This document shows, one piece after another, positions 41,144 through 50,494 of a stretch of 64,000 nucleotides of DNA. The translations under genes were made by a program, and so were the position numbers. Each line of letters opens with the position of its first letter. Position 1 is the stretch's first letter. Source of the DNA: Lysobacter sp. K5869 (GTDB lineage: Bacteria > Pseudomonadota > Gammaproteobacteria > Xanthomonadales > Xanthomonadaceae). The notes beneath the pieces are model-generated. The model did not search any database. It saw only the letters and a program-made list of their open reading frames with translations, and had not been told where the DNA came from. The DNA lies in the NCBI RefSeq assembly GCF_018847975.1, contig NZ_CP072597.1:2705001-2769000 (forward strand), read 5' to 3'.

Positions 41144-42153
41144 AGCGCCGCGCCGGATTCCCCGCGGCGAGCGGCGTCCGCGGCCTGAGTTTGATCGAAC
41201 TGATGGTCGCCTTGGCGCTAGGCCTGTTGTTGACTGCGGGCGCGCTGTCGATCTTTCTCGCCTCGCGCGCGGCCTTCCGCACCACCGAGGATCTGTCGCG
41301 CGTCCAAGAGGCCGGCCGCATCGCGTTCGAGCTGATGGCGCGCGACGTGCGCGAGGCCGGCGGCAACCAGTGCGCGGGCGTCATCCGCTTTGCCAACGTG
41401 ACCGACGAGCGCGCCACCGCATTCTGGTCGAAGTGGAGCGAGTCGTTCCGCGGATTCGGCGGCGACACCGGTTTCGCCGCCCCCGCGGCCGGTTTCGGCA
41501 GCGCCACGGGCGAGCGCGTTTCCGGCAGCGATGCGTTCGAGTTGCATTCGACCCAGGACTTGGGTCTCTACCTCGTCGAGGCGATGACCCGCCGCGACGC
41601 CGCGCTCAAGGTCAATGCCGTGCCGAGCGACATGAAAATCGGCGATACGCTGATGGTTTGCGATTTTCGTCTGGTCAGCGTCTTCAAGGTGACGTCCTTC
41701 GCCGGCGCGGCATTGGGGCACGGCACTGATGCAAACTGCGGCTCGGGGTTCACCCGGTTGTCGGCGTTGCTCTGCGACGACGGATCGGCTCCGGCGCAGA
41801 CTTGGCATCTGTACGGCCGCAGTTCGGTCGTGAGCCGGCCGCAGGCCGTGCGCTGGTTCGTCGGCCGCAACAGGGCCGGCAAAAATTCGCTGTTCCGTCA
41901 GGTCTTGTACTCCGATCAAGTTCCGACGCCCGCGCCGGACGAAGTCGCCGAAGGCGTTAGCCAGATGGCGGTTTCCTATCTGTCGGAGGGTCAGCCTGGG
42001 TATCGAACGGCTGCCGCCGTGACGGATTGGGCGCGCGTCAAGGCGGCGAGGGTCGTGCTGACCATTCAAAGCGAGCGGTCCAGCGGCGTCGACGGAGATT
42101 CGATCGGCCGCACGGTGACCTCGGTGCTGACGCTGCGCAACAGGAACCTCTGA
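41140..42153 (+). CDS. pilW: Type IV pilus minor pilin PilW
   Basis: 337 residues from ATG 41140 overlapping the pilV stop (ATGA). The leader GVRG-LSLIELMVALALGLLLTAGALSIFLASRAAFRTTEDLSRVQEAGRIAFELMARDVREAGG is the classic PilW opening. The C-terminal region (VAEGVSQMAVSYLSEG, ARVKAARVVLTIQSE) matches the family. PilW links PilV/PilX to the PilE side of the tip complex. Length is typical (about 270-350). The gene is 13 bases before pilX. Confidence 0.93.
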   Translation: MKRRAGFPAASGVRGLSLIELMVALALGLLLTAGALSIFLASRAAFRTTEDLSRVQEAGRIAFELMARDVREAGGNQCAGVIRFANVTDERATAFWSKWSESFRGFGGDTGFAAPAAGFGSATGERVSGSDAFELHSTQDLGLYLVEAMTRRDAALKVNAVPSDMKIGDTLMVCDFRLVSVFKVTSFAGAALGHGTDANCGSGFTRLSALLCDDGSAPAQTWHLYGRSSVVSRPQAVRWFVGRNRAGKNSLFRQVLYSDQVPTPAPDEVAEGVSQMAVSYLSEGQPGYRTAAAVTDWARVKAARVVLTIQSERSSGVDGDSIGRTVTSVLTLRNRNL

Positions 42154-42166
42154 GGAGAATCTGCCC

Positions 42167-42751
42167 ATGCGAAGCCGCCGTCGTTCTCTCGCTCCGCCGT
42201 CGACGCAGCGCGGCGTCGCGCTGATGGTGATCATGGTCATGCTGTTGGTGATGATGGTGATCGGGCTGGCCATCCTGCGCGGCACCGCGCTGGAAGAACG
42301 GATGAGCGCCGCGATGTACGACCGCAGCCTGGCCTTCGAGGCGGCCGAACGAGCGTTGCGCGAAGCCGAGAAACAGGTGGCCGACGCGGTGAAGAACAGC
42401 CGAGCGATCGGCGTGGACTGCACGCTTCCGACGATATCGTGCGCCCCGTTGCCGAGCAGCACCTATACCGGCGGATCGGTCTGCGCCGATGCCAAGGGCG
42501 ACTGTTGGGTCAATGCCAGCGCGGGCGATGCCGCGCTGCCGGTGGCGGGGCGCGCGCAGTACTACGTCCAGTTCATGGGGCAGCGCACGACCGTGGACGA
42601 TTTCGGCACCGCCAACGGCGGTTCCTACGAACCGCCCCCGGCGAAGGAGTTCACCGGGGCGTTCTACCGCGTCACCGCGCGCAGCCACGATCCGAGCGGA
42701 GCAGGCGAACGCGCGGTCGTGGTGCTGCAAACGACCTTGGTGAGTTATTGA
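42167..42751 (+). CDS. pilX: Type IV pilus minor pilin PilX
   Basis: 194 residues from ATG 42167, preceded by GAGGAG. The leader is STQRG-VALMVIMVMLLVMMVIGLAILRGTALEERMSAAMYDRSLAFEAAERALREAE. As expected for PilX (GspK-like role), the +5 Glu is absent, Val being in its place; this lets the protein sit at the very tip. The AAERALREAE segment is diagnostic. Four cysteines lie in the middle part. It is followed by pilY1 after 50 bases. Confidence 0.92.
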   Translation: MRSRRRSLAPPSTQRGVALMVIMVMLLVMMVIGLAILRGTALEERMSAAMYDRSLAFEAAERALREAEKQVADAVKNSRAIGVDCTLPTISCAPLPSSTYTGGSVCADAKGDCWVNASAGDAALPVAGRAQYYVQFMGQRTTVDDFGTANGGSYEPPPAKEFTGAFYRVTARSHDPSGAGERAVVVLQTTLVSY

Positions 42752-42801
42752 AAGACGACGGGATGTCGGTTCTCCCGCGGCGAATTTTTGAGGACAGGCG
42801 C

Positions 42802-45800
42802 ATGACTCGCGATCGAACTCTTGGCAAACGGCCCGCCGCGGCGACCTCACGACTGGGCGCATTCCTGATCGGCGCGCTCGCCGCGATCAGCGCGATGCCG
42901 GTTGCGTCGGAAGTGCAGATCCAGCAGCGTCCGTTGACGCTCGGAAGCGATGTTCCGAACAACATAGTGTTGGTTCCGTCGGTGGAGCATCCGACCCTGA
43001 ATTCGGTCGCGAACTTCTTTGGAACGACCGATGCGCAGAAGAACACCTACGATTCTAAATTCGAGTCGGTCGGCTACTTCGATTCGAACAAATGCTACAA
43101 GTACGTCTATGCGGATGAGGAGCCGAAAAGGCATTTCGAGCCGGTTGGCGTGGCGGGAGCCAACTATTCGTGCAGCGGCGGCGATAAGCAGTGGAGCGGG
43201 AATTTTCTCAATTGGGTGGGCACGCAGACCATCGACCCGTTCCGCAAGGCGCTCACAGGGGGATATCGCGTCCTGGATACGCCGACGGAAACCTGGCTCG
43301 AAAAAGCGAATTTCCATTCGAGCTTCAAGCCGGTAATTGCTACCGACTATTTTCGTTTGTTGCCTGTTCCCGACAAGGGGATTCCCGCAACGGACGATAA
43401 GAAGGCATGGTTTCAGGTCGCGGGTAACGGAAATCAGGTCGTCTTCGGGTTCGATCTGGCCGATTTCTTCAGTAAGCCTTTGGCCTACAACCCTGCGGTT
43501 CATGCCCTCAACGGGACCGGCGTCAACGGAACCAAGCCGGACAGGCGGTTGTACACGGTGAGCTTGCGCGTCCAGGTCTGTGTCGATCGCGGTGTCGTCA
43601 AGCCCGAGCCCAATTGCAAGAAATACGCTAACGCCTATAAGCCGGAGGGGCTGATTCAGCAGTACAACGACCGCATGCGCTACAGCGCGTTCGCCTATCT
43701 GAACGATTCCAGCATCGGGCGCGACGGTGGCGTCATGCGAGCCAGGCAGAAGTACGTCGGCCCGTTTTCCTATGATCCGGTCGAGGGCGTCAAGAGCAAT
43801 CCGGCCCGCGAATGGGACCCGGATACCGGCGTGCAGTACGCAGATCCCGACTCAACCGATTCCGCGGCCACCAACAGCAGTGCCGGGACTAAGGTGGTCG
43901 TCAATAGCGGCGTGATCAATTACATCAATAAGTTCGGCCAAACGACGGCTTACGCGCCGAAGTCCTTGGATCCCTTCAGCGAATTGTTCTACATCGCGCT
44001 GCGTTATTTGAAAAAGCAGGGGAATGTTCCGACCTACAGCGCGTTGAACGCGGCGAACGCGGATCAATGGACGGATCGCTTTCCGGTCATCACCCAATGG
44101 GACGATCCGATCCAGTACACCTGTCAGCGCAACGTGGCGATCGGGATCGGCGATGCGAACACCTGGGATGACCGTAATTTGCCGGGGTCGACCTACCGTC
44201 CTGCGGTCAATCCGCTAACGAACGTGGGCGAGCCAGCCAGACCGTCCGAGGTGAGCGCCGACAATACGGTGAACGTCGAAACCGACTACCAAAACCTGGC
44301 GCGCCTGGAACTCGCCGAGGGAATCGCTCTGCCTGCCGCGAACGCGACGTTCAGCGGAAGAGGCAATTCGGCCTTCGTTGCGGCGCTGGCCTATGCGGCG
44401 CATACGCGGGATTTGCGCGGGGATCTGGAAGGCATGCAGACGCTGTCCAGCTTCTTCGTCGATGTCGCCGAGAGCGGGATCGTTCAGGGGCGCAGCTCCA
44501 ACCAGTACTACCTCGCGGCGAAGTACGGCGGGTTCGACGTGCCCCCGGGCTTCAATCCCGATCAACGCAATACCGTCTTGCAGGAAGCGTGGTGGGTCGG
44601 CACCGATGGGAGCGGCAAACCGGAACTCGTCGGGGTCGGCGGCCTAGCCAACGACAAGCGTCCGAGGAACTATTTCCTCGCCAACCAGGCTGGAGTGATG
44701 ATCAACAGCCTGGATCGTGTGTTCAAGGCCGCTGCGGAACAGCCGCGGCGCGGCGCCGCCGCCGTGGTCGGCACCAACGGAGCGAGCGTCCAGGACGGGG
44801 CGATGGTGTATGTGCCGACCTACTACACCGACTGGAGCGGGGAACTGTCCGCCTACGTGGTGGACCCCATCACCAAGACTCTGATGCCGCGCTGGAGCGC
44901 CAGCGCCAAGGTGCCGGCTCCGGCGGCGCGAAAGATCTATGCCAGCAGCAACGGCTACGGCGCGTTCGTCTGGTCCGGACTGGATGCCAAGCACCGCAGG
45001 AATATCGGCAACGAGGATGTTCTGAATTACCTGCGAGGCGATCGCAGCAAAGAGGCGGCCAACGGCGGCGGTCTGCGCGATCGCGGCAATGTGCTCGGCG
45101 ATTTCGTGAATTCCTCTCCCTTGCACGTCGGGGCGCCGTCTCCGGCGTTGTACGCCGATGCGGGATTCACCGGCGCGGGCAAAGCGTATGTCGCATTCGC
45201 GCAGGCGCAGGCCGCGCGCGCGGGGACCGTCTATATCGGCGGAAACGACGGCATGTTGCACGGGTTCGACGCGGGCACCGGCGCCGAAACCTACGCGTTC
45301 ATACCGGCCGCGGTGCTGAACATACCCAATGGCTTGGCCGATTACGCTAAACCCGAGTACCGCGAGGCGCACCGTTACTTCGTCGACGGCGAACTGACCG
45401 CGGCCGACGTTTTCATCAATGGGCAGTGGCGGACCGTGTTGGTCGGGACGATGGGGCGCGGGGGCAAGAGCGTGTTCGCGCTGGACGTCACCGACCCTTC
45501 CGCGGTGTCCTTGCTGTGGGAAAAGAACGGCGATCAAGTGCCCGCGCTGGGCAACAATTTGAGCAAACCCACGATCGTGCAAACCTCGGACGGAGTGTGG
45601 AAGGCTCTGCTCGGCAACGGGCCGAACAGCGAATCCGGCGCTGCCTACCTGTTGGCTTTCGACTTGGCGACCGGCTCGGTCGAGACGGTCGCCACCGACG
45701 CCAGCGTCGACAACGGCCTGTCGGGAGTCCGGGCCTGGGATGCGGATCGCGACGGCTTCTTCGAGAGCGCTTACGCGGGCGATCTTCACGGCGCTATGTG

Positions 45801-46593
45801 GAGGTTCTCCGGTTTGGGCGGCGGCGCGACCGACTCGCAGCGCGTGTTCCAAGCGCAGGCGGGGCAGGCGATTACCGTTGTGCCGCTCGTGGGTTTCCGT
45901 CCCGACAGCGTGGAAACCTGGGTGTTCTTCGGCACCGGACGTTTCCTCGGAGGGACCGATGTCACCGACTCGGCGGTCCAGTCTTGGTACGGCATCATCG
46001 ACAGCGGAAAAACCGCGAGCCGCGGCAATCTGGTTCAGCGCACGATCGAGTACGAAGGCGTGGTCAAGAACGGCCAAGGCAAGGACGTGACCGTACGCGT
46101 GATTTCCGCGGCCGCGGATGGCGATATGGCGAAGAAGGACGGTTGGTACATCGATTTGGTTTCGCCTGGCGCGAGCGCTACCGGGGAACGCATGGTGGTG
46201 CCCAATCTGTTCGACGGCAGCCGGTTGCTGGGCATCACTCGGACTCCCAACGGCAAGAACCCTTGCAGTCCCGGCGGAAGCGGCTTCACGATGGAAATCG
46301 ATCCGTTCACCGGCGCGCGTTTGGATCGCGATGTGTTCGATACCAACGGCGACGGAAAGATCGATGCGGGCGACAGCGTCGCCGGCGGCAGCGGCGGCCA
46401 GCCGGGGAAGGTTCCGGCATCGGGCATCGGTTCCAATGAGGCGGAAAACGGCGCGGTCATCGTGCCCGGCATGCCCGAGAACATCATCGTCAAGACCGAC
46501 GACGGCGGCGATGTCGGCGCTGCGCGAACGCCCGTCGCCGGCATCGGGGTGAAGCGCGTTTCGTGGCGCGAAGTCGTGAGGGACATCCAATGA
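42802..46593 (+). CDS. pilY1: Type IV pilus tip adhesin PilY1
   Basis: 1263 residues from ATG 42802, with GAGGA seven bases upstream; an earlier in-frame ATG at 42763 lacks a site. A signal peptide ends near MPVASE. The N-terminal part starts NNIVLVPSVEHPTLNSVANF and lacks the DxSxS motif of a VWA domain, as in other Xanthomonadales PilY1. The C-terminal half is the PilY1 beta-propeller (GGNDGMLHGFDAGTGAETYAFIPAAVL, LVGTMGRGGKSVFALDVTDP). A calcium loop DADRDGFFESAYAGD begins at residue 980, and a second EF-hand-like loop DTNGDGKIDAGD begins at 1180. PilY1 caps the pilus and acts in adhesion and twitching. Codon use here is AT-richer than in the flanking genes. Its stop overlaps pilE. Confidence 0.93.
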   Translation: MTRDRTLGKRPAAATSRLGAFLIGALAAISAMPVASEVQIQQRPLTLGSDVPNNIVLVPSVEHPTLNSVANFFGTTDAQKNTYDSKFESVGYFDSNKCYKYVYADEEPKRHFEPVGVAGANYSCSGGDKQWSGNFLNWVGTQTIDPFRKALTGGYRVLDTPTETWLEKANFHSSFKPVIATDYFRLLPVPDKGIPATDDKKAWFQVAGNGNQVVFGFDLADFFSKPLAYNPAVHALNGTGVNGTKPDRRLYTVSLRVQVCVDRGVVKPEPNCKKYANAYKPEGLIQQYNDRMRYSAFAYLNDSSIGRDGGVMRARQKYVGPFSYDPVEGVKSNPAREWDPDTGVQYADPDSTDSAATNSSAGTKVVVNSGVINYINKFGQTTAYAPKSLDPFSELFYIALRYLKKQGNVPTYSALNAANADQWTDRFPVITQWDDPIQYTCQRNVAIGIGDANTWDDRNLPGSTYRPAVNPLTNVGEPARPSEVSADNTVNVETDYQNLARLELAEGIALPAANATFSGRGNSAFVAALAYAAHTRDLRGDLEGMQTLSSFFVDVAESGIVQGRSSNQYYLAAKYGGFDVPPGFNPDQRNTVLQEAWWVGTDGSGKPELVGVGGLANDKRPRNYFLANQAGVMINSLDRVFKAAAEQPRRGAAAVVGTNGASVQDGAMVYVPTYYTDWSGELSAYVVDPITKTLMPRWSASAKVPAPAARKIYASSNGYGAFVWSGLDAKHRRNIGNEDVLNYLRGDRSKEAANGGGLRDRGNVLGDFVNSSPLHVGAPSPALYADAGFTGAGKAYVAFAQAQAARAGTVYIGGNDGMLHGFDAGTGAETYAFIPAAVLNIPNGLADYAKPEYREAHRYFVDGELTAADVFINGQWRTVLVGTMGRGGKSVFALDVTDPSAVSLLWEKNGDQVPALGNNLSKPTIVQTSDGVWKALLGNGPNSESGAAYLLAFDLATGSVETVATDASVDNGLSGVRAWDADRDGFFESAYAGDLHGAMWRFSGLGGGATDSQRVFQAQAGQAITVVPLVGFRPDSVETWVFFGTGRFLGGTDVTDSAVQSWYGIIDSGKTASRGNLVQRTIEYEGVVKNGQGKDVTVRVISAAADGDMAKKDGWYIDLVSPGASATGERMVVPNLFDGSRLLGITRTPNGKNPCSPGGSGFTMEIDPFTGARLDRDVFDTNGDGKIDAGDSVAGGSGGQPGKVPASGIGSNEAENGAVIVPGMPENIIVKTDDGGDVGAARTPVAGIGVKRVSWREVVRDIQ

Positions 46594-47015
46594 CGAGGCT
46601 TCCGGTCCCTCATCGCCGTGACGAGCGCGGGTTCACCTTGATCGAATTGATGATCGTGGTTGCGATCGTGGCGATCCTCGCTGCGCTCGCATACGCGTCC
46701 TATAACGCGCAGATCATGAAATCCCGCCGCGCCGCGGCTACGGCTTGCCTGATGGGGCAGGTGCAGTACATGGAGCGCTACTACACCACGCGATTCACTT
46801 ACGTCGGGGCCTCGGTCCCGGCTACGGGCTGCGTGACCGAGTTAAAGGATTTCTATACGTTTTCGGGCGGTCCGTTCGCGGCCGGAACCTACCGTTTGAC
46901 CGCCGCGCCGAAAGGCGCGCAGGCAGCCGATGCCAAATGCATGTCGCTTTCGATCAACGAAAAAGGCGTTAAAGGCCGGAGCGGAACGGCGGTGGACGTG
47001 CTCGATTGTTGGTAG
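46590..47015 (+). CDS. pilE: Type IV minor pilin PilE
   Basis: 141 residues from ATG 46590, overlapping the pilY1 stop, with GAGGGA upstream. The leader MTRLPVPHRRDERG-FTLIELMIVVAIVAILAALAYASYNAQIMKSRRAAATACL is a textbook prepilin signal. The mature domain has a C-terminal disulfide pair (AKCMSLSIN and VLDCW) and the family pattern YMERYYTTRFTY. As the last gene after pilY1 it corresponds to the P. aeruginosa PilE minor pilin rather than to the major pilin PilA. Confidence 0.93.
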   Translation: MTRLPVPHRRDERGFTLIELMIVVAIVAILAALAYASYNAQIMKSRRAAATACLMGQVQYMERYYTTRFTYVGASVPATGCVTELKDFYTFSGGPFAAGTYRLTAAPKGAQAADAKCMSLSINEKGVKGRSGTAVDVLDCW

Positions 47016-47204
47016 TCGCCGAGTGGTCGGCGTTGCTGACCGTATCTTTGCGGCGGGGCGTTCGCGTTTTCGATCGGGCTCTGCCGGAGTAGTCCTACGC
47101 CGATCCGCGCAGTTGCCCGATTTCCTGCCAACTACGCCGGACGCAAGCTGTGGATGCCGCGATCGGAACAGCGGCGTGACCCCTCACAAGGAAGAGAGGA
47201 ATTC

Positions 47205-47690
47205 GTGATCAGATTCTGCGCGTTGCTTTGCTGTCTCCTGCCGTTCTCGTCGTTCGCCGCTACGGACGGAAGCGCCCGGACAACTCCCGACTATGTCGAA
47301 CTAGGCGAATATTTGAGCGCCCCGGCCGATATCGAGGTTTGGTACACGGCGCTCTATCGCTTGCGCGACAATTTCGACCAGATTTGCGGAGACACGTTCT
47401 GCGAAGGCGACTACAGCAACATCCAAGCGTTGCGGCTGAGCTGTTCGGTGCAACGTGTCAGCGGAATGCTCGGACGCTGCGTCTGGGCGTTCGCGGCCAG
47501 CCAAGAGGACATCGACCCGGCTACCGGCGGGGTTCGGGTCGCGCCGAAGATATGGAGATGCCGCCTGCCGTTGGCGAGGGGCGCCACGGTGTCGGCGCTG
47601 TTGAACGCCTGGTCGGGAGAGCGTCCGCTGTACGCGCCGTTGCCTGGGTCGAACAAATCCGCTTACGAAGCACTCGGCGACTGCCTGTAG
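47205..47690 (+). CDS. Secreted six-cysteine protein of unknown function downstream of pilE
   Basis: 161 residues with a GTG start at 47205 (AGAGGA upstream). The frame extends to 47154, but MIRFCALLCCLLPFSSFAA is a clear signal peptide that fixes the start. The mature protein has six Cys (QICGDTFCEGD, LSCSVQ, GRCVWAF, WRCRLP, DCL), suggesting three disulfides. I know no family for it. It follows pilE by about 190 bases in the same direction and ends the AT-richer island, so it may be a pilus-associated factor. It is convergent with ybeY. Confidence 0.75.
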   Translation: MIRFCALLCCLLPFSSFAATDGSARTTPDYVELGEYLSAPADIEVWYTALYRLRDNFDQICGDTFCEGDYSNIQALRLSCSVQRVSGMLGRCVWAFAASQEDIDPATGGVRVAPKIWRCRLPLARGATVSALLNAWSGERPLYAPLPGSNKSAYEALGDCL

Positions 47691-47769
47691 TCGCGTTGCG
47701 TTGGAGTGGGCAGAGCGACGATCGTGCGCGCACGCTCATGCATCCGCGAAGCGCGGCGATTCGACGCGC

Positions 47770-48252
47770 TCAGTCTTCCAGATACGGATCGGCCACGCCC
47801 AAGGTCGCCAAAATCTCCCGCTCCAACTGCTCCATGCACTCGGCTTCGCGCTCGTCCTCATGATCCCAGCCGAGCAGGTGCAGCACGCCGTGCACGGTGA
47901 GGTGCGCATAGTGGTCGTTGAGCGCCTTCTTCTGCTCGCGCGACTCGCGCGCGACCACCGGGGCGCAGATGACCAGATCGCCGAGCAGCGGCAGTTTCAC
48001 TCCCTCCGGCAGGCCTTCGGGCATGTCGGCGGGGAAGCTCAGCACGTTGGTGGCGTAGTCGCGGCCGCGGTAATGGCGGTTGAGCGAACGGCCTTCCTTG
48101 CTGTCGACGATGCGGATCGCCAGATCGGCCTCGCGGATGCGGCCCTTGAGCGCGGCGGCGACCCACTTGCGGAAGCTGGTCGCGGCCGGCAGGCCTTTGC
48201 GCGGCAGGGCGTAGCTGATGGCGACATCGAGTCGGACGGGACCTTGGGTCAT
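47770..48252 (-). CDS. ybeY: Endoribonuclease YbeY (rRNA maturation factor)
   Basis: 160 residues from ATG 48252 (MTQGPVRLDVAISYALPRKG); a GTG 12 bases earlier is possible. The zinc motif HLTVHGVLHLLGWDHEDEREAECME (H-x3-H-x5-H) is intact, as is NRHYRGRDYATNVLSFPAD. YbeY cleaves RNA and takes part in 16S rRNA 3'-end maturation and ribosome quality control. It lies 166 bases after phoH on the same strand, the conserved order. The usual next gene, corC, is found 8.7 kb further on. Confidence 0.95.
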   Translation of the reverse strand: MTQGPVRLDVAISYALPRKGLPAATSFRKWVAAALKGRIREADLAIRIVDSKEGRSLNRHYRGRDYATNVLSFPADMPEGLPEGVKLPLLGDLVICAPVVARESREQKKALNDHYAHLTVHGVLHLLGWDHEDEREAECMEQLEREILATLGVADPYLED

Positions 48253-48418
48253 CGCGGCACTCACTGCGGTAGTTGATTCGGATCGTGCGGCGGAACTTGG
48301 GCGGTTGCGTGCGGCTGGCGACGATCGCAGCGCGGCGGATACTGCGCCTCGCCGCGACGCGTCCGTGCCCGCGTCGCCGGCTCGGAGCCGGCGGCGCGCG
48401 CGACCGTTCCGGCGCGCC

Positions 48419-49405
48419 TCAGGCGGCCGGACCGGTTTGCGTGTCCTGCGCGTCGCGGGCGTCGTAGGCGGTGACGATGCGCGCGACCAGGGGGTGGCGG
48501 ACCACGTCCCTGGCCTCGAAGAAGGTGAAGCTGATGCCGTCGACGTTGCGCAGCACGTCCAGCGCGTCGCGCAAGCCGGATTTGACGTGTTTGGGCAGGT
48601 CGATCTGAGTGAGGTCGCCGGTCACCACCGCCGTGCTGCCGTAGCCGATGCGGGTCAGGAACATCTTCATCTGTTCGATGGTGGTGTTCTGCGCTTCGTC
48701 CAGGATCACGTAGGCGTCGTTGAGGGTGCGCCCGCGCATGTAGGCCAGCGGCGCGATCTCGATGACGTTGCGTTCCAGCAGCTTGACCACCTTCTCCACG
48801 CCGAGCATTTCGTACAGCGCGTCGTAGAGCGGGCGCAGGTAGGGATCGACCTTCTGGGTCAGATCACCGGGCAGGAAGCCGAGCTTCTCGCCGGCCTCGA
48901 CCGCCGGGCGCACCAGCACCAGACGCTGCACGCGCGATTCGTTCAGCGCCTCGACCGCGCTGGCCACGGCCAGGAAGGTCTTGCCGGTGCCGGCCGGGCC
49001 GATGCCGAAGTTGATGTCGTGGGTGGCGATCGCGTGCAGGTACTTGGCCTGATTGGCGCCGCGGCCGCGGACGGTGCCGCGCTTGACCCGGATCGCCACT
49101 TCCTGCGGTTCGTAGTCGCGCTGGGCGACCTGCTCGGCGCCGGTTTCGGTTAGCGCCAGATGGATCGCGCTGTCGTCGAGGGTTTCCTCGGCGGCGTCCT
49201 TCCACAGACGGCGCAGCAGCTTCTCGGCCTGACCGACCGAGGCCTCGGGGCCGTCGATGCGGAAGATGTTGCCGCGGTTGGCGATTTCCACGCCCAGGCG
49301 CAGTTCGATCATGCGCAGATGGCCGTCGAACGGGCCGCTGAGGTTGGCCAGACGCTCGCTGTCGGCGGGGTCCAGGGTGAATTCGGAGACGGTGCGTGCG
49401 GGCAT
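48419..49405 (-). CDS. PhoH-like ATPase (YbeZ)
   Basis: 328 residues from ATG 49405 ([27 protein letters not shown]). The N-terminal KH-like segment is followed by the PhoH ATPase domain: [23 protein letters not shown] (Walker A), [43 protein letters not shown] (Walker B) and [14 protein letters not shown]. It is an RNA-helicase-like partner of YbeY. An upstream frame to 49675 is open but unlike protein. It is the first gene of the phoH-ybeY unit here; miaB, often before it, is not in view. Confidence 0.94.
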   Translation of the reverse strand: MPARTVSEFTLDPADSERLANLSGPFDGHLRMIELRLGVEIANRGNIFRIDGPEASVGQAEKLLRRLWKDAAEETLDDSAIHLALTETGAEQVAQRDYEPQEVAIRVKRGTVRGRGANQAKYLHAIATHDINFGIGPAGTGKTFLAVASAVEALNESRVQRLVLVRPAVEAGEKLGFLPGDLTQKVDPYLRPLYDALYEMLGVEKVVKLLERNVIEIAPLAYMRGRTLNDAYVILDEAQNTTIEQMKMFLTRIGYGSTAVVTGDLTQIDLPKHVKSGLRDALDVLRNVDGISFTFFEARDVVRHPLVARIVTAYDARDAQDTQTGPAA

Positions 49406-49542
49406 GGGGACAGCGTAGGGGGATCGTGCACGCGATGCGTGCCGGGGTGTCACAGCTTGCGCCTGTCGGCGGGTTTTCGCAAAGCCGCGGGGCGCGTCCG
49501 GGGCCGCGGGGAAGGGCTGTGGGCGGGGGCGCCGGCTCGGAT

Positions 49543-49791
49543 TCAGCGGCGCCCGGCGCGCAGCGCGCGCCAGATCCGCAGCGCGCCGACCACGGCCAGC
49601 AGCGCCGATCCGATCAGCCACAGCAGGGCGACGGTTTCGGTCTCGAAGCCGCCGTGGCGGGTCGCGCGCATCCACCCGCGCAGCAGGCCGAGCGCGCCCA
49701 GGCCGAGGAACCAGAAGCCGAGGGCTTCGCGCGCGAGCAGGTGGGCGCCGCCGGGGCGGGGCGGTTCGCCGTGGACGGGCGGTGTCGGCAT
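49543..49791 (-). CDS. Small two-span membrane protein
   Basis: 82 residues from ATG 49791 with AAGGAG eight bases upstream. The frame is open to 50265, but the upstream part is made of the 120-bp repeat and is not protein-like. Two hydrophobic helices are seen (EALGFWFLGLGALGLLRGWM and TVALLWLIGSALLAVVGALRIW), joined by a polar loop. The C-terminus is basic (RALRAGRR). No family is recognised. It lies 137 bases before phoH in the same direction. Confidence 0.6.
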   Translation of the reverse strand: MPTPPVHGEPPRPGGAHLLAREALGFWFLGLGALGLLRGWMRATRHGGFETETVALLWLIGSALLAVVGALRIWRALRAGRR

Positions 49792-50494
49792 CGCGGGACT
49801 CCTTCGGCTTGCGGCGTACGGCGGCGACAGGATCGCGGGGCGGTCCGCGGCGGGGAAGGGGCGGATCGTCGCGGCTTGCGTAGGGTGGCGGCGGGTGCGT
49901 CGTCGTTTCGTGTGCGTGGCGGCGCGTTCGAGGGTGCGGGCGGCGATCGGAGGGCGAGGCGTTGCGGCGGCGCGACGACAGACCGAGTCCGGCCAGCGGA
50001 TCGCGAGCGGTCGAATCGCGGCGGATTTGCGCTTCGGATATCTACGGTGCAGCGCGCCCGCGATTCGGCCCGTCCGGGCCGTCGCGGCCGCACGATGGCA
50101 AGGTGGGGCCGTTCGCTGGATCGCGAGCGCTCGAATCGCAGCGGACGCGTGCGGATCTTCGCGGTGCAGCACGCTCGCGATCTGGATCGTTCGAGCCATC
50201 GCGGCGGCGCGACGGCAAGGCAGGAGCGGTCGCTGGAGGGCGAACGATCCAATCGCGGCGGACATGCGTCCCAGCGCTCGCGGCGCGCTCGCAGGTCATC
50301 CGCGCGACCGCGCCTTCAATTCGCCCCCGCGCCGCGCCTCGATCTCGCGAATCAGCAAGCGCCGACCGCCCTCGACACTTCAGGGCGGCTCCCGACAAGC
50401 ACGGCGATATCGCCGTTGCGGCACTGCTCCGCCGGCTTCCGCGTCGCCCATCGTCTCGGCAAACCCGCCCCGCTGCCGCATACTGCCCGCGCAC
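49792..50494. repeat. 703-bp gene-free region with about 120-bp imperfect tandem repeats
   Basis: Units begin GGATCGCGAGCG at 49998 and again at 50118, with a diverged third start at 50235 (period 120, then 117). A partial earlier unit is visible near 49940-49990 (GCGGCGGCGCGAC block). Because 120 is divisible by three, several frames stay open and give repetitive Arg/Ala-rich peptides, but none looks like a real protein. The right end (50400-50494) should carry the promoter of the KAS III-like gene; no clear boxes are seen. Confidence 0.65.

Noticed and set aside
46590..47015. Major pilin pilA
   Set aside because: Location at the end of the pilVWXY1 operon and small size fit the minor pilin PilE; major pilin genes usually lie near pilBCD.
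49543..50265. 240-codon minus-strand frame
   Set aside because: Only the last 82 codons look like protein and have a ribosome site; the rest is the 120-bp repeat read in frame.
49998..50290. Possible CRISPR array
   Set aside because: Units are 117-120 bases with imperfect identity throughout and no spacer/repeat alternation; no cas genes are present.
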